This document shows, piece after piece, positions 15,725 to 25,220 of a stretch of DNA of 33,598 bases. The DNA is from Sedimenticola hydrogenitrophicus. Its GTDB lineage: Bacteria > Pseudomonadota > Gammaproteobacteria > Chromatiales > Chromatiaceae. Position 1 is the stretch's first letter. Every line of letters begins with the position of its first letter. Where the stretch lies: positions 1 to 33,598 of the forward strand of contig NZ_JANIOA010000045.1 of assembly GCF_025175675.1 (NCBI RefSeq). Direction: 5' to 3'. A program made the position numbers and the translations under genes. The notes below the pieces were generated by a model. That model was not told where the DNA came from, made no database searches, and saw nothing but the letters and a program-made list of their open reading frames with translations.

Positions 15725-15945
15725 GTGATTGGTCTGCCTTGTTGGCCGATCTTGATGGCGCCTCGAATCCGGCCCCTTTTTCAGGTTCAAGCCAGCCCTT
15801 GTTTGAGTGAAGCGAGTTTTGTCCACGGATGGACTTATGCCGCGGAGGCCATGGATGGCCGGGAGCGGCTTGGGCAGGTGCTGAAAATGGGGCCGGATTC
15901 GAGGATACAAGCCATCACGTGAGGCCGGCGAGGTAGGCCAATCAC
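15725..15945. repeat. Long nested inverted repeat, about 221 bp
   Basis: The outer arms are GTGATTGGTCTGCCT and AGGTAGGCCAATCAC (near-complementary). The inner arms are CCTCGAATCCGGCCCC and GGGGCCGGATTCGAGG, a perfect 16-base pair. The centre holds ATGGATGGCCGGGAGCGG. A 65-codon frame crosses it, but codes for nothing recognisable and looks incidental. The size and terminal symmetry fit a MITE-like or folded-RNA element. Confidence 0.7.
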
Positions 15946-15968
15946 CCCGTGAGTAGTAGCTTAAAACT

Positions 15969-17342
15969 TCACCGAGCCGCCAGGGCATCCAGCAGGCGCT
16001 GGTGGATCTGCTCGAAGCCGCCGTTGCTCATGATCAACACTTGGTCGCCAGGGGCCACTTCATCGGCCAGGGCCCGGATAATGGCCTCGACCTGATCGAA
16101 CACCCGCGCCTGCCCGCCCAGGGGCGCGAAGACCATTTCCGCATCCCAGTCCAGGGACTCGGGGGAGTAGACCAGCACCCGGTCGGCCGTCACCAGCGCG
16201 TCCGGCAACTGTCCGGCGTGCACCCCCATGCGCATGGTGTTGGAGCGCGGCTCCAACACGGCGAAGATGCGCGCCTCCCCCACCTGGGCGCGCAGGCCCT
16301 GCAGGGTGGTTTCGATCGCCGTGGGGTGGTGGGCGAAGTCGTCGTACACTCGCACCCCGTCCACCTCACCGCGCAGCTCCATGCGCCGTTTCACGTTACG
16401 GAATTCCGCCAGCGCCGCGATCGACACCGCGGGCGGCACCCCCACGTGACGGGCCGCCGCTATCGCCGCCAGGGCGTTGCTGACATTGTGCCGGCCGGTC
16501 AGCTCCCAAGCCACGTCGCCCACCGGCATCCCCTCGAACAGCAGGGTGAAGCGGCTGCCGTCGGCACTGATCGGCAGGGTGCCCCAGTCGGCCGGTTGCT
16601 CGATCAGTGACTGGGCGGAGAAGAATTCCAGCGGCGTCCAGCAGCCCATCTCCAGCACCTCGTCCATGGCGGCCTCGCCCCGCGGCGCGATGATCAGGCC
16701 GCTGCCCGGCACGGTGCGCACCAGGTGATGGAACTGGCGCTGGATCATGCCGATGTCGTCGAATATATCGGCGTGATCGAACTCCAGGTTGTTGAGGATC
16801 AGGGTCCGCGGATGGTAATGCACGAACTTGGAACGCTTGTCGAAGAAGGCGGTATCGTACTCGTCCGCCTCCACCACGAAAAAGGGCGTACCGCCGATGC
16901 GCGCCGAAACCCCGAAATTGAGCGGTACGCCGCCGATCAGGAAGCCCGGCTCCATGCCGGCGTATTCCAGGATCCAGGCCAGCAGGCTGGCGGTGCTGGT
17001 CTTGCCGTGGGTCCCGGCCACCGCCAGCACCCACTTATCCGGCAGCACCTGCTCGGCCAGCCACTGGGGGCCGGAGGTGTAGGTCAACCCCGCATCGAGC
17101 AGGTACTCCACCGCCGGATTGCCGCGGGAGAGGGCGTTGCCCACCACCACGCAGTCCGGGGCCGGCATCAGGTGGGCGGGATCGTAACCCTCGCGCAGCC
17201 GGATACCCGCCGCCTCCAACTGGGTGCTCATGGGCGGATAGACGTTGGCGTCGGAACCGCTCACCTCGTGGCCGAGCGCCCGCGCCAGCAAGGCAATCCC
17301 CCCCATGAAGGTGCCGCAGATGCCGAGGATATGGATATGCAT
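15969..17342 (-). CDS. mpl: UDP-N-acetylmuramate:L-Ala-D-Glu-meso-Dap ligase Mpl
   Basis: This 457-residue Mur-ligase-family enzyme re-attaches recycled murein tripeptide to UDP-MurNAc using ATP, in the peptidoglycan recycling pathway of the cytoplasm. It starts with the MHIHILGICGTFMGGIALLA nucleotide-binding fold typical of Mpl/MurC, and has the P-loop AGTHGKTS at 109-116. The Mur-ligase central HYHPRTLILNNLEFDHADIF and the C-terminal YDDFAHHPTAIETTLQGLRA are also present. The length agrees with E. coli Mpl (457). The preceding membrane-protein gene ends one base before its start, so the two are co-transcribed. Confidence 0.96.
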   Translation of the reverse strand: MHIHILGICGTFMGGIALLARALGHEVSGSDANVYPPMSTQLEAAGIRLREGYDPAHLMPAPDCVVVGNALSRGNPAVEYLLDAGLTYTSGPQWLAEQVLPDKWVLAVAGTHGKTSTASLLAWILEYAGMEPGFLIGGVPLNFGVSARIGGTPFFVVEADEYDTAFFDKRSKFVHYHPRTLILNNLEFDHADIFDDIGMIQRQFHHLVRTVPGSGLIIAPRGEAAMDEVLEMGCWTPLEFFSAQSLIEQPADWGTLPISADGSRFTLLFEGMPVGDVAWELTGRHNVSNALAAIAAARHVGVPPAVSIAALAEFRNVKRRMELRGEVDGVRVYDDFAHHPTAIETTLQGLRAQVGEARIFAVLEPRSNTMRMGVHAGQLPDALVTADRVLVYSPESLDWDAEMVFAPLGGQARVFDQVEAIIRALADEVAPGDQVLIMSNGGFEQIHQRLLDALAAR

Positions 17343-17343
17343 C

Positions 17344-17862
17344 TCAACTACTCCTTGGAAAAACCAGTTGCACCAGCCAGTTGATCAGCATGAAATAACC
17401 AATGGATAGCAGCATGCCGTTACCGAAGCGGACCTCGAAGGTGTGGCGCAGGATGTGCGCCACCACCACCATGCCCCAGATCACCAGCACCACGTAGAAC
17501 AGCACGCCCAGCCCGCCCAGGGGCGACACCCGGGGATCGTCGCCGATCATCAGCTGCAGCGGCATGGCCACCAGATTGATCAGCACCCCGCAGCCGAACA
17601 GCGCGCTGACCGCCTGGGTGAAACGGCCCAGCTTTCGCTGATACTGCAACGCCAGCCGCACCAGCAGCGCCAGCAGCGCCAGGTCCATCAGCTGGGCCAG
17701 CAGCGCCGGCACCACGCTGTTGAATTGGCCGACAATGACCACGGTGCCGGTGAGCAGATTCAGCAGCAGGGTCAGGGTCACCAGAACAGAGGCCACCGGC
17801 AGATCCTGGGGTGCCGCGCGCAGCAGGCAGATATCCACAAACAGATTGATTAAGCGTTTCAC
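17344..17862 (-). CDS. Uncharacterised inner-membrane protein upstream of mpl
   Basis: This protein of 172 residues has about five hydrophobic segments (for example VASVLVTLTLLLNLLTGTVV, LMDLALLALLVRLAL and GVLFYVVLVIWGMVVVAHIL). I do not recognise the family. I chose a GTG start at 17862 because AGGA lies five bases upstream and the frame then begins VKRLINLFVDICL, an amphipathic membrane-proximal helix. The frame is open to 17988, but the extra residues look non-coding and overlap the promoter region of the divergent rnd gene. Its one-base spacing to mpl suggests a joint transcript, but no functional link is shown. Confidence 0.7.
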   Translation of the reverse strand: MKRLINLFVDICLLRAAPQDLPVASVLVTLTLLLNLLTGTVVIVGQFNSVVPALLAQLMDLALLALLVRLALQYQRKLGRFTQAVSALFGCGVLINLVAMPLQLMIGDDPRVSPLGGLGVLFYVVLVIWGMVVVAHILRHTFEVRFGNGMLLSIGYFMLINWLVQLVFPRSS

Positions 17863-18032
17863 TGATGTCCTGATTCCCGGTTGTTGCGGCCCCGTCCGGG
17901 TCCGATCCGGCCAGGACAAAATCTGCCCCATCATACCTTTTGGTCGAAAACAGACAAACAGCTGGCGCGGATTTGTTATGCTTGCCATCCAACACTTTGC
18001 GCAAAAACTGCCTAACCTGACGAATCATCCCT

Positions 18033-19196
18033 ATGCTCGAACGCCACATACAAACCGAACAACAACTGATCGAGCTGTGCCAACAGCTGACCGACAGTCC
18101 CTGGCTTGCCCTGGATACCGAGTTCGTCCGGGAGAAGACCTACTATCCGCAGTTCTGCCTGCTGCAGATCAGCAATGGCGAGATCGCCGCTAGTGTCGAT
18201 CCGTTGCAGATCCAGGAGCTGGGACCACTGCTGGAACTGCTCTATGACGAGCGCATCGTCAAGGTGTTCCATGCCGGCCGCCAGGACCTGGAGATATTCC
18301 ACAACCTCTGGGGTAGGCTCCCCAAGCCCCTGTTCGATACCCAGCTGGCCGCCTCCCTGCTGGGCCTGGGGGATCAGATCGGCTACGGCAACCTGGTGGA
18401 GCAGCTGCTCAGCCATACCCTGGAGAAGGGCCACTCGCGCACCGACTGGTCACGCCGCCCCCTGGACGAGGCGCAGCTGCGCTACGCCCTGGATGATGTG
18501 ATCTATCTGGGAGAAATCTACCTCAAGCTGAAACAGCAGCTGCAGGCGCAAGGACGCGAGGGCTGGCTGCAGGATGACTTTGATCAGCTGACCAATCCCG
18601 ACACCTACAGCAATCCGCCCCAGGCGGCGTGGAAACGGATCAAGGGTCGGCAGCCGTTGAAGGGCGTGCAGCTGGCGGTACTCCAGGCGCTGGCCGCCTG
18701 GCGCGAACAGGAGGCCCAGCAGGCCAACCGGCCGAAGCGCTGGATACTCAAGGACGAGGTGCTGGCGGATCTGGCCCGCCGCCAGCCCGGGGAGTTGGCG
18801 CAGCTGGAGAAGATCCGCGGGCTGGAGCCGGGGACGATCAAACGGCGCGGCGAACTGCTGCTGAAACTGATCGCCGATGCCCGGGCGTTGCCCAAGGAGC
18901 AGTGGCCCCGGGACAAGCGACGCGCCGCCCGCCTCGACCCCAACCAGGAGGCGCTGACCGATCTGCTGCACGGCTGCCTGCGGCTGCTGGCGGAGCAGAA
19001 CAACATCACCGCGGCCGCCCTGGCCGGGCGCAAGGAGATCGAGGCCCTGGTCGGCGGCGAACGGGAGCTGGAGCTAATGCACGGCTGGCGTCGGGTGATC
19101 GCCGGCAACCGCCTGTTGCAGATACTCGACGGCAAGTGCTGGCCCGAGTTGGAACAGGGCCGGCTGATCCTGTCGGCACGAAACCAGCCCAGCTGA
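18033..19196 (+). CDS. rnd: Ribonuclease D
   Basis: This 387-residue 3'-5' exoribonuclease trims tRNA and small RNA 3' ends. The DEDDy exonuclease motifs are visible: LDTEF (D28, E30) with VREKTYYPQFCLLQI, FHAGRQDLEIFHN for the second acidic motif, and LRYALDDVIYLGEIY with the conserved Tyr and Asp of motif III. Two HRDC-like helical domains follow (about 210-290 and 300-375). The length is close to E. coli RNase D (375). It is divergent from the mpl unit, with about 170 bases between starts, and is followed 18 bases later by the small lipoprotein gene. Confidence 0.95.
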   Translation: MLERHIQTEQQLIELCQQLTDSPWLALDTEFVREKTYYPQFCLLQISNGEIAASVDPLQIQELGPLLELLYDERIVKVFHAGRQDLEIFHNLWGRLPKPLFDTQLAASLLGLGDQIGYGNLVEQLLSHTLEKGHSRTDWSRRPLDEAQLRYALDDVIYLGEIYLKLKQQLQAQGREGWLQDDFDQLTNPDTYSNPPQAAWKRIKGRQPLKGVQLAVLQALAAWREQEAQQANRPKRWILKDEVLADLARRQPGELAQLEKIRGLEPGTIKRRGELLLKLIADARALPKEQWPRDKRRAARLDPNQEALTDLLHGCLRLLAEQNNITAAALAGRKEIEALVGGERELELMHGWRRVIAGNRLLQILDGKCWPELEQGRLILSARNQPS

Positions 19197-19214
19197 CCCG
19201 GACTGTGTACCCTT

Positions 19215-19457
19215 ATGCGTAGGCGGCTTGCCGTCACCACCTGGCTGGCGGCCCTGAGCGGCCTCGCCCTTGGCGCCTGCTCGGAACCGCCCCCGCCGCC
19301 GGCAGTCGACCCGATCGAGCGGCAGCTCGACACCCAGCGGGAGCTGATGCACCAGACCCGCGAGGTGATCCGCTACCTGGACGAGCAGGAGCGGCTGCGG
19401 CGCGAGCAGTTGCCTCACCAGGGGTCGGAGTCAAACCGCCTGCCTGACAAGAGATAA
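19215..19457 (+). CDS. Small lipoprotein, C-terminus encoded by a repeat
   Basis: This is an 80-residue protein with a signal peptide and lipobox (LALGAC, Cys22), then a Pro-rich linker (EPPPPPAVDP) and a charged helix (RELMHQTREVIRYLDEQERL). The family is not recognised. The last 11 residues (GSESNRLPDKR) and the stop codon lie inside the hairpin repeat at 19421-19490. The original C-terminus was therefore probably replaced or extended when that element arrived. It follows rnd closely and may share its transcript. Confidence 0.7.
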   Translation: MRRRLAVTTWLAALSGLALGACSEPPPPPAVDPIERQLDTQRELMHQTREVIRYLDEQERLRREQLPHQGSESNRLPDKR

Positions 19458-19490
19458 CCTGACGCTGCCGGGCGGTTTGACTCCGACCCT
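19421..19490. repeat. Covarying hairpin element, copy 3 (70 bp), overlaps a gene end
   Basis: It starts GGGGTCGGAGTCAAACCGCC and ends GGCGGTTTGACTCCGACCCT; one terminal base pair is mismatched. It supplies the final codons and stop of the upstream lipoprotein gene. Confidence 0.88.
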
Positions 19491-19525
19491 TGAACACGAT
19501 TTTGGCTCCTCCACTCAACGCGGGC

Positions 19526-19560
19526 GTAGGATGGGTGGAGGAGGAACGACGTAACCCATC
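19526..19560. repeat. gtaggatgggtgg...cgtaacccatc short repeat
   Basis: A minimal member of the gtaggRtggg family, with GATGGGT and ACCCATC arms. The gap 19458-19776 holds only this, the two palindromes after it and the hairpin before it. Confidence 0.55.
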
Positions 19561-19567
19561 AAACAGT

Positions 19568-19643
19568 TTCGTAGGGTGGATAAGCCGGTAGGCGCATCCA
19601 CCATTGCCACGGTGGATGCGCTGCCGCTTATCCACCCTACGAA
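19568..19643. repeat. Perfect-armed palindrome TTCGTAGGGTGGATAAGC
   Basis: TTCGTAGGGTGGATAAGC pairs exactly with GCTTATCCACCCTACGAA. Inside it, GCGCATCCACC and GGTGGATGCGC form a second perfect stem, so the whole 76-base element folds on itself twice. Confidence 0.8.
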
Positions 19644-19656
19644 ACTGAACGAGGGC

Positions 19657-19747
19657 GTAGGATGCGGTGAGTGAAACGAACCGCATCAGGGTGATCCGCC
19701 GTTCCCGGCGTTGCCTGGTGCGGTTCGCAAGCTCACCGGCACCCTAC
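19657..19747. repeat. gtaggatgcggtgag-type inverted repeat, about 91 bp
   Basis: The arms (GTAGGATGCGGTGAG, CGAACCGCATC / GGTGCGGTTCG, CTCACCGGCACCCTAC) match the element at 14524-14642, with a different and shorter centre. Confidence 0.65.
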
Positions 19748-19776
19748 ATTTGTGTGTTCAGCGGGCACGCCCCACC

Positions 19777-21336
19777 CTATGGTGAAGTGGTCGAGGATGA
19801 CTTTGGCGAGCGCCCACCGGACAGCAACAAACCCAGACAGGAAAACAGCACCACCGCCCAGTTGCCGACCCGCACGTAGGGGGTAGCGCCCTTCATGGGG
19901 ATGATCTCGCCGCTCAGCACGTGCTGCTGGAAGGCCGGCGAGAAACCCTGGATCCGGCCCTTCGGATCGATCAGGGCGGAGATCCCGGTATTGGTGGAGC
20001 GCAGCAGGTAGCGCCCGCTCTCCAGCGCGCGCATGCGAGCCATCTCCAGATGTTGGCGTGGCGCCAGGGAGTCGCCGAACCAGGCATCGTTGCTGGCATT
20101 GACCAGGAACGCCGCCTGCGGCAACGCCTCGATCACCTCCTCGCCGAAGGCGTCCTCGTAGCAGATCGAGATCCCGGCGTAGTAGCCGGCCAGGCGCAGC
20201 AGCGGGCGCGGAGAATCGCCGGGGGTAAAATCAGACATGGGGATCTGCAGCCACTCGACCAGCGGCCGCAGCCAGCGTTTCAGCGGCATGAACTCGCCGA
20301 ACGGCACCAGGTGGCGCTTGGCGTAGCTGCCGCGCTGTTGATCCGGGTCCTGGCCCAGGCTCAGCATGGCGTTGTAGTAGGCACCCGTCTCGACGTCCCA
20401 CATGGGTATGCCGATCAGCAGTTCGCTGCGGTTGGCCAACGCCTCCGCCGCCAGGGGCTGGAGCAGCATCTCTTCCACCTGGTGGGCAAACGCCGGTACC
20501 GCCGTCTCCGGCCAGATGATCAGGTCGCTCTGCCACTGCTCCCGGGTCAGCCCGGTATAGAGCGCCAGGGTCGGCCGTAGCGAGTCCCGCTGCCACTTCG
20601 CCTCCTGGGCGATATTGCCCTGGATCATACTCACCTGGAGGGGCTTGCCCGCCGCTTCGGTCCACTGCACCTGATGGAGCAGCGCGCCACCGCCCCACAG
20701 CAATACCAGGCCGCCGGCCAACCAGAGCCGTCCACCCAGCCAGTGACGCCCACCCACCCCAGGCCGCAGCAGGCGGAACAGCAGCGCCACGCTCAGCAGC
20801 AGCAGCCAGCTGACGCCGTAGACCCCGAACAACGGGGCATAGCCGCCCAGGGGCGAGTCGATCTGCGAGTAGCCGAGCACCAGCCAGGGGAAGCCGGTAA
20901 GGATCCAGCCACGCAGCCACTCCCCCAGCACCCAGAGCGAGGGAACCACCGCCAGCAGGGACCAGTCCTCGCCGCCGCGTCGCCACAACCGCACCGTCAG
21001 CCAACCCACCAGCCCGTAATAGAGCGCCAGTACCAGCACGAACAACAGGGTGAGGGCGATCGCCGTGGCCGTCCCCAGGTTGCCGAACTGATCGATACTG
21101 ATGTGCAGCCAGAACACGCCGAAGCCGAGCAGCCCGAGGCCGTAGGCCCAGCCACTCTGGAAGCCGAACCGCGGCGAGGCGTCGCGCCACAGCCAGAGCA
21201 GCAGCAGCGGCCCCGCCAGGGCCAGGGGGTAGAGGGAGAAGGGGGCGAAACCGAGTACCGACAGGCCGCCCGCCCCAAAGGCGGCCGGAAGCCGCCACGG
21301 GAGGCGTTGCACCCGGGCCAACCGACTAGTGGGCAC
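19777..21336 (-). CDS. lnt: Apolipoprotein N-acyltransferase
   Basis: This 519-residue inner-membrane enzyme adds the third acyl chain to lipoproteins before their export by Lol. Several N-terminal membrane segments (about 25-220) precede a nitrilase-like periplasmic domain. The catalytic triad is complete: E277 in WPETAVPAF, K340 in YAKRHLVPFGEF, and C392 in GISICYEDAFGEE. A last membrane segment closes the protein (VGNWAVVLFSCLGLLLSGG). The start codon is GTG at 21336, overlapping the end of corC by 11 bases, so translation is probably coupled. It is the last gene of the miaB-ybeZ-ybeY-corC-lnt operon. Confidence 0.96.
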   Translation of the reverse strand: MPTSRLARVQRLPWRLPAAFGAGGLSVLGFAPFSLYPLALAGPLLLLWLWRDASPRFGFQSGWAYGLGLLGFGVFWLHISIDQFGNLGTATAIALTLLFVLVLALYYGLVGWLTVRLWRRGGEDWSLLAVVPSLWVLGEWLRGWILTGFPWLVLGYSQIDSPLGGYAPLFGVYGVSWLLLLSVALLFRLLRPGVGGRHWLGGRLWLAGGLVLLWGGGALLHQVQWTEAAGKPLQVSMIQGNIAQEAKWQRDSLRPTLALYTGLTREQWQSDLIIWPETAVPAFAHQVEEMLLQPLAAEALANRSELLIGIPMWDVETGAYYNAMLSLGQDPDQQRGSYAKRHLVPFGEFMPLKRWLRPLVEWLQIPMSDFTPGDSPRPLLRLAGYYAGISICYEDAFGEEVIEALPQAAFLVNASNDAWFGDSLAPRQHLEMARMRALESGRYLLRSTNTGISALIDPKGRIQGFSPAFQQHVLSGEIIPMKGATPYVRVGNWAVVLFSCLGLLLSGGRSPKSSSTTSP

Positions 21337-22186
21337 TGTCCAGCTGTTGCGGCAACAGACGGATGTTCAGCAGGTGGATGCGCCGGCTGTCGGCGCGCAG
21401 CACCTCGAAGCGGAAGCGGTCGATCTCGGCCACCTCGCCGCGTTTCGGCAGGTGCCCCAGGGACTGGGTGACCAGGCCGGCGATGGTATCGAACTCCTCG
21501 TCCGGAAATTGGCTCTCGAAGTAGTCGTTGAACTCGTCGATGGAGGTGCCGGCCTTGGCGGTGTACTCGGTCTCGCTGCGCTTGAGGATGGTGGTCCCTT
21601 CATCGAAGTCGTGTTCGTCCTCGATCTCGCCGACGATCTGCTCCAGCACGTCCTCGATGGTCACCAGGCCGTCGGCGGCACCGTACTCGTCCACCACGAT
21701 GGCCATGTGGCTGCGGCTGGCGCGGAACTCGTTGAGCAGCACATTGAGCCGCTTGCTGGCCGGCACGAAGACCGCCGCCCGCAGTACGTCGCGGATATCG
21801 AAGCGGCGCTTGTGCTCGCCGAAGTAGACCAGCAGGTCCTTGGCCAGCAGGATGCCCTCCACTTCACCCTTGTCATCACCGATGACCGGGAAGCGCGAGT
21901 GGGCGGAGTCGATGACGATGGGGAGGATCGCCTCCAGCGGGGCGTCGCGTTCGATCACCACCATGTGGGCGCGCGGGATCATGATATCCCTGACCCGCAG
22001 TTCGGAGACCTGCAGCACCCCCTCCATCATGGAGAGCGCTTCGGTATCCAGCAGGGCGCGGCGCTTCGCGTCCCTGAGCAGTTGAATCAGTTGTTCTCTG
22101 TTTTCCGGTTCGTTGCCGAAGGCCTGTAACATCTTTTTTAGCCAGGACCTGGACATCGAACCGCGGGTAGTGCCGTCGCTACTCAT
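21326..22186 (-). CDS. corC: CorC/YbeX-type CBS-domain protein (magnesium/cobalt efflux)
   Basis: This 286-residue protein has two CBS domains (from about [20 protein letters not shown] to [20 protein letters not shown], with [20 protein letters not shown] in the second) and a C-terminal CorC_HlyC domain ([40 protein letters not shown]). No membrane segment is present, as for E. coli YbeX/CorC. It is implicated in magnesium and cobalt efflux and, from neighbourhood, in ribosome-related metabolism. The start overlaps the ybeY stop by four bases (ATGA). Confidence 0.94.
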   Translation of the reverse strand: MSSDGTTRGSMSRSWLKKMLQAFGNEPENREQLIQLLRDAKRRALLDTEALSMMEGVLQVSELRVRDIMIPRAHMVVIERDAPLEAILPIVIDSAHSRFPVIGDDKGEVEGILLAKDLLVYFGEHKRRFDIRDVLRAAVFVPASKRLNVLLNEFRASRSHMAIVVDEYGAADGLVTIEDVLEQIVGEIEDEHDFDEGTTILKRSETEYTAKAGTSIDEFNDYFESQFPDEEFDTIAGLVTQSLGHLPKRGEVAEIDRFRFEVLRADSRRIHLLNIRLLPQQLDSAH

Positions 22187-22659
22187 AGTTCCCTTTCGAT
22201 TTCGTATGGATCGGAATATCCCAGGGATTCCAGGATCTCCACTTCGAGGCCTTCCATCGTTTCGGCCTCCGGGTCATTAATATGATCAAATCCCAGCAGA
22301 TGCAACACCCCGTGCACCAGCAGGTGCGCCCAGTGCGCCTCCAGCGGCTTGCCCTGCTCGGCCGCCTCTTGCGCCACCAGCGGGGCGCAGATCACCAGGT
22401 CGCCCAGCAGATCGCCCAGCGGATCATCGGCCACCACCGCCGGCGCCTCGAACGGAAATGACAGCACATTGGTGGTGCTGTCCTTGCCGCGGTACTCCCG
22501 GTTCAGTTGCCGACTCTCCTCGCGGTCGACGATGCGCACCACCAGTTCCGCGCGCTCCAGGCGCCCGTGCAGCGCCGCCTCGGCCCAGGCCTGAAACTGC
22601 ATCGGATCCGGTATGCCGTCCCCCTCCACCACCCGCTGGATCTCCAACAACAGGTTCAC
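22183..22659 (-). CDS. ybeY: Endoribonuclease YbeY (rRNA maturation)
   Basis: This 158-residue metal-dependent RNase acts in 16S rRNA 3'-end processing and ribosome quality control. The zinc motif H3xH5xH is intact as [11 protein letters not shown] (H116, H120, H126), and the family stretch [18 protein letters not shown] is present. It overlaps ybeZ and corC by four bases each, so it sits within a coupled operon. Confidence 0.96.
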   Translation of the reverse strand: MNLLLEIQRVVEGDGIPDPMQFQAWAEAALHGRLERAELVVRIVDREESRQLNREYRGKDSTTNVLSFPFEAPAVVADDPLGDLLGDLVICAPLVAQEAAEQGKPLEAHWAHLLVHGVLHLLGFDHINDPEAETMEGLEVEILESLGYSDPYEIEREL

Positions 22660-23669
22660 AGATTGTCCTTGTTTCTATCAAAATTGTCGTAGGCGCCCAC
22701 CACCTTCTGCACCAGGGGGTGGCGCACCACATCGCGTGCGTTGAAGAAGGTGAAGCTGATCCCCTCCACATCCTTCAGCACCTCGATCGCCTGGCGCAGC
22801 CCGGAGACATGCCCCCGGGGCAGGTCCACCTGGGTTACGTCGCCGGTGATCATGGCGGTCGAGCCGAAGCCGATGCGGGTGAGGAACATCTTCATCTGCT
22901 CGGGGGTGGTGTTCTGCGCCTCGTCGAGGATGATGAAGGCGTCGTTCAGGGTGCGCCCGCGCATGTAGGCGAGCGGGGCCACCTCGATCACGTTGCGCTC
23001 GATCAGTTTGGCCACCCGCTCGAATCCGAGCATCTCGTAGAGGGCATCGTACAGCGGGCGCAGGTAGGGGTCGATCTTCTGCGACAGGTCGCCCGGCAGG
23101 AAGCCGAGCCGCTCGCCCGCCTCCACCGCCGGGCGCACCAGCAGGATGCGCCGCACCTGGTCGCGCTCCAGGGCATCCACCGCGCAGGCCACCGCCAGGT
23201 AGGTCTTGCCGGTACCGGCCGGGCCGATGCCGAAGTTGAGGTCGTGGATCACCGCCTTGTGCAGGTACTCCTGCTGATTGGCGCCGCGCGGGCGGATCAT
23301 ACCGCGCCGGGTCTTGATCACCACCTCGGGGACACTGCTCTTGGCCAGGTCGTTGAGCAGGGCATCGATCCCCGACTCCTGCAGGTAGAGATGCACCGCC
23401 TCCGGGGTCAGCACCTCATGGCGAGCCTGATTGTAGAGGGCTTGCAGCAACTCGCCGGCGGCGGCAATCGCCTCCGGCTCGCCCAGCAGCTTGAAGTGGT
23501 TGCCGCGATAGTTGATCTCGATGCCCAGCCGGCGCTCGATCTGGCGCAGGTGTTCATCCAGCTGACCACACAGGTTGGCCAACAGCTGGTTGTCTTCCGG
23601 GGTCAACGACAGATCGAGGGATTTGGGGTGGTCGGACACGGATGCAGTCCTGGAGGCGGCCTTGCTCAT
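22656..23669 (-). CDS. ybeZ: PhoH-like ATPase YbeZ
   Basis: This 337-residue P-loop ATPase has an N-terminal KH-like region (about 40-90), Walker A GPAGTGKT at 149-156 and Walker B FIILDEAQ (LDEAQ 248-252). It also has the PhoH hallmarks [20 protein letters not shown] and [20 protein letters not shown]. It probably works with YbeY on RNA, as their constant pairing implies. The start overlaps the miaB stop by four bases. Confidence 0.95.
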   Translation of the reverse strand: MSKAASRTASVSDHPKSLDLSLTPEDNQLLANLCGQLDEHLRQIERRLGIEINYRGNHFKLLGEPEAIAAAGELLQALYNQARHEVLTPEAVHLYLQESGIDALLNDLAKSSVPEVVIKTRRGMIRPRGANQQEYLHKAVIHDLNFGIGPAGTGKTYLAVACAVDALERDQVRRILLVRPAVEAGERLGFLPGDLSQKIDPYLRPLYDALYEMLGFERVAKLIERNVIEVAPLAYMRGRTLNDAFIILDEAQNTTPEQMKMFLTRIGFGSTAMITGDVTQVDLPRGHVSGLRQAIEVLKDVEGISFTFFNARDVVRHPLVQKVVGAYDNFDRNKDNL

Positions 23670-25012
23670 GCGGATTGGGCCAACGCCTCGTCAATGAGTT
23701 TCCCGCGCAGGGAGTTGGGCAGGGCCTCGGTGATGTGGATATCCACGAACTGGCCGATCAACCCCTCGGGACCGTCGAAATTGACCACCCGGTTGTTCTC
23801 GGTGCGCCCGGCCAGCTGCCGCTGGTCCTTCTTGGCGTGCCGCTCCACCAGCACCCGCTGCACCGTGCCCACCATGCGCCGGCTGATCTGCCCGGCCATC
23901 CCGGTGATGCGCCGCTGCAGCCGCTCCAGGCGCGCCTGCTTCTCCGCCAGCGGCACGTCATCCGGCAGCTCAGCCGCCGGGGTGCCCGGTCGGGCGCTGT
24001 AGATGAAGCTGAAGGAGTGATCGAAGCCGATGGTCTCGATCAGGTTCATGGTGTGCTCGAAATCCTGTTCGGTCTCGCCGGGGAAGCCGATAATGAAATC
24101 GGACGACAGGCTGAGGTCGGGCCGCAGTTCCCGCAGGCGGCGGATCTTGGCCTTGTAGTCAAAGGCGGTGTGGCCGCGCTTCATCATCGCCAGCACCCGG
24201 TCGGAGCCGCTCTGTACCGGCAGGTGCAGGTGGCTCACCAGCTCCGGCACCTCGCCGTAGACGGCGATCAGGCTGTCGGAGAACTCCATGGGGTGGGAGG
24301 TGGTGAACCGGATACGGTCGATGCCGTCGATGGCCGCCACGTACTGGATCAGCAGGGCCAGGTCGGCGACCGCGCCGTCATCCATCAGGCCGCGGTAGGC
24401 GTTGACGTTCTGTCCCAGCAGGTTGACCTCGCGCACCCCCTGGGCGGCCAGCGCGGACACCTCGGCCAGCACGTCGTCGAACGGCCGGCTGATCTCCTCG
24501 CCCCGGGTGTAGGGCACCACGCAGAAGGTGCAGTACTTGGAGCACCCCTCCATGATGGAGACGAAGGCGCTGGGGCCGTCGGAGCGGGGTTCCGGCAGGC
24601 GGTCGAACTTCTCGATCTCGGGGAACGAGATATCCACCACCGGCACCCGCTCGCGCCGCGCCGTCTCCAGCATCTCCGGCAGGCGGTGCAGGGTCTGGGG
24701 GCCGAACACCAGGTCCACGTAGGGGGCGCGCTCGCGGATCGCCTCCCCCTCCTGACTGGCGACACAGCCGCCCACGCCGATCACCAGATCGGGGCGCTGC
24801 TCCTTCCAGGGACGCCAGCGACCCAGTTGGGAGAACACCTTCTCCTGCGCCTTTTCCCGGATCGAGCATGTGTTGAGGAGTAGCAGATCCGCCTCTTCCG
24901 GGCGGTCGGTCAGGGTGTAGCCGTGGGATTCCCTGAGCAGATCCGACATCTTGTCGGAGTCGTACTCGTTCATCTGACAGCCAAAAGTCTTGATATAGAG
25001 TTTGCCGGGCAT
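23666..25012 (-). CDS. miaB: tRNA-2-methylthio-N6-dimethylallyladenosine synthase MiaB
   Basis: This 448-residue radical-SAM methylthiotransferase adds the 2-methylthio group to i6A37 in tRNAs that read UNN codons. The N-terminal UPF0004 domain has C12, C49 and C83 for the auxiliary Fe-S cluster. The radical-SAM triad is C157, C161, C164 (CSKYCTFC), and a TRAM domain closes the protein ([20 protein letters not shown]). I chose the ATG at 25012 because [20 protein letters not shown] is the family N-terminus; the frame is open to 25090, but the extra 26 residues are unlike the family. It is the first gene of the operon and divergent from the GGDEF-EAL gene. Confidence 0.96.
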   Translation of the reverse strand: MPGKLYIKTFGCQMNEYDSDKMSDLLRESHGYTLTDRPEEADLLLLNTCSIREKAQEKVFSQLGRWRPWKEQRPDLVIGVGGCVASQEGEAIRERAPYVDLVFGPQTLHRLPEMLETARRERVPVVDISFPEIEKFDRLPEPRSDGPSAFVSIMEGCSKYCTFCVVPYTRGEEISRPFDDVLAEVSALAAQGVREVNLLGQNVNAYRGLMDDGAVADLALLIQYVAAIDGIDRIRFTTSHPMEFSDSLIAVYGEVPELVSHLHLPVQSGSDRVLAMMKRGHTAFDYKAKIRRLRELRPDLSLSSDFIIGFPGETEQDFEHTMNLIETIGFDHSFSFIYSARPGTPAAELPDDVPLAEKQARLERLQRRITGMAGQISRRMVGTVQRVLVERHAKKDQRQLAGRTENNRVVNFDGPEGLIGQFVDIHITEALPNSLRGKLIDEALAQSA

Positions 25013-25220
25013 TCGGTTCGTTACAAAAAGGCGCCAAGGGCGCGGTAGCTTACCCTCAATATTAGCGTTTTTCCAGATCATTGGGGGCATTGCTTCAAGT
25101 CGGCACGAAAACCGCCGCTATCAATACCGGAGATTAATACCTAAACTTACCTTCATACACAGTAGTTTTCAGGGTTATCAAAAAAGGACCCCTCTGAGTC
25201 AGCGGTGCTGGCAGGCATGG

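Noticed and set aside
15725-15922. 65-codon plus-strand frame inside the long inverted repeat
   Set aside because: The frame follows the repeat boundaries and has no recognisable product, so the element is better described as a repeat.
19421-19490. Hairpin copies as Rho-independent terminators
   Set aside because: None of the five hairpins is followed by a T-run, and copy 4 lies just upstream of rsmA rather than after a gene.
22458-24002. 514-codon plus-strand frame opposite ybeY, ybeZ and miaB
   Set aside because: It crosses three well-defined genes on the other strand, and its His/Gln/Gly-rich product has no recognisable domain.
23642-24883. 413-codon plus-strand frame opposite miaB
   Set aside because: Antisense shadow of a strongly conserved radical-SAM gene.
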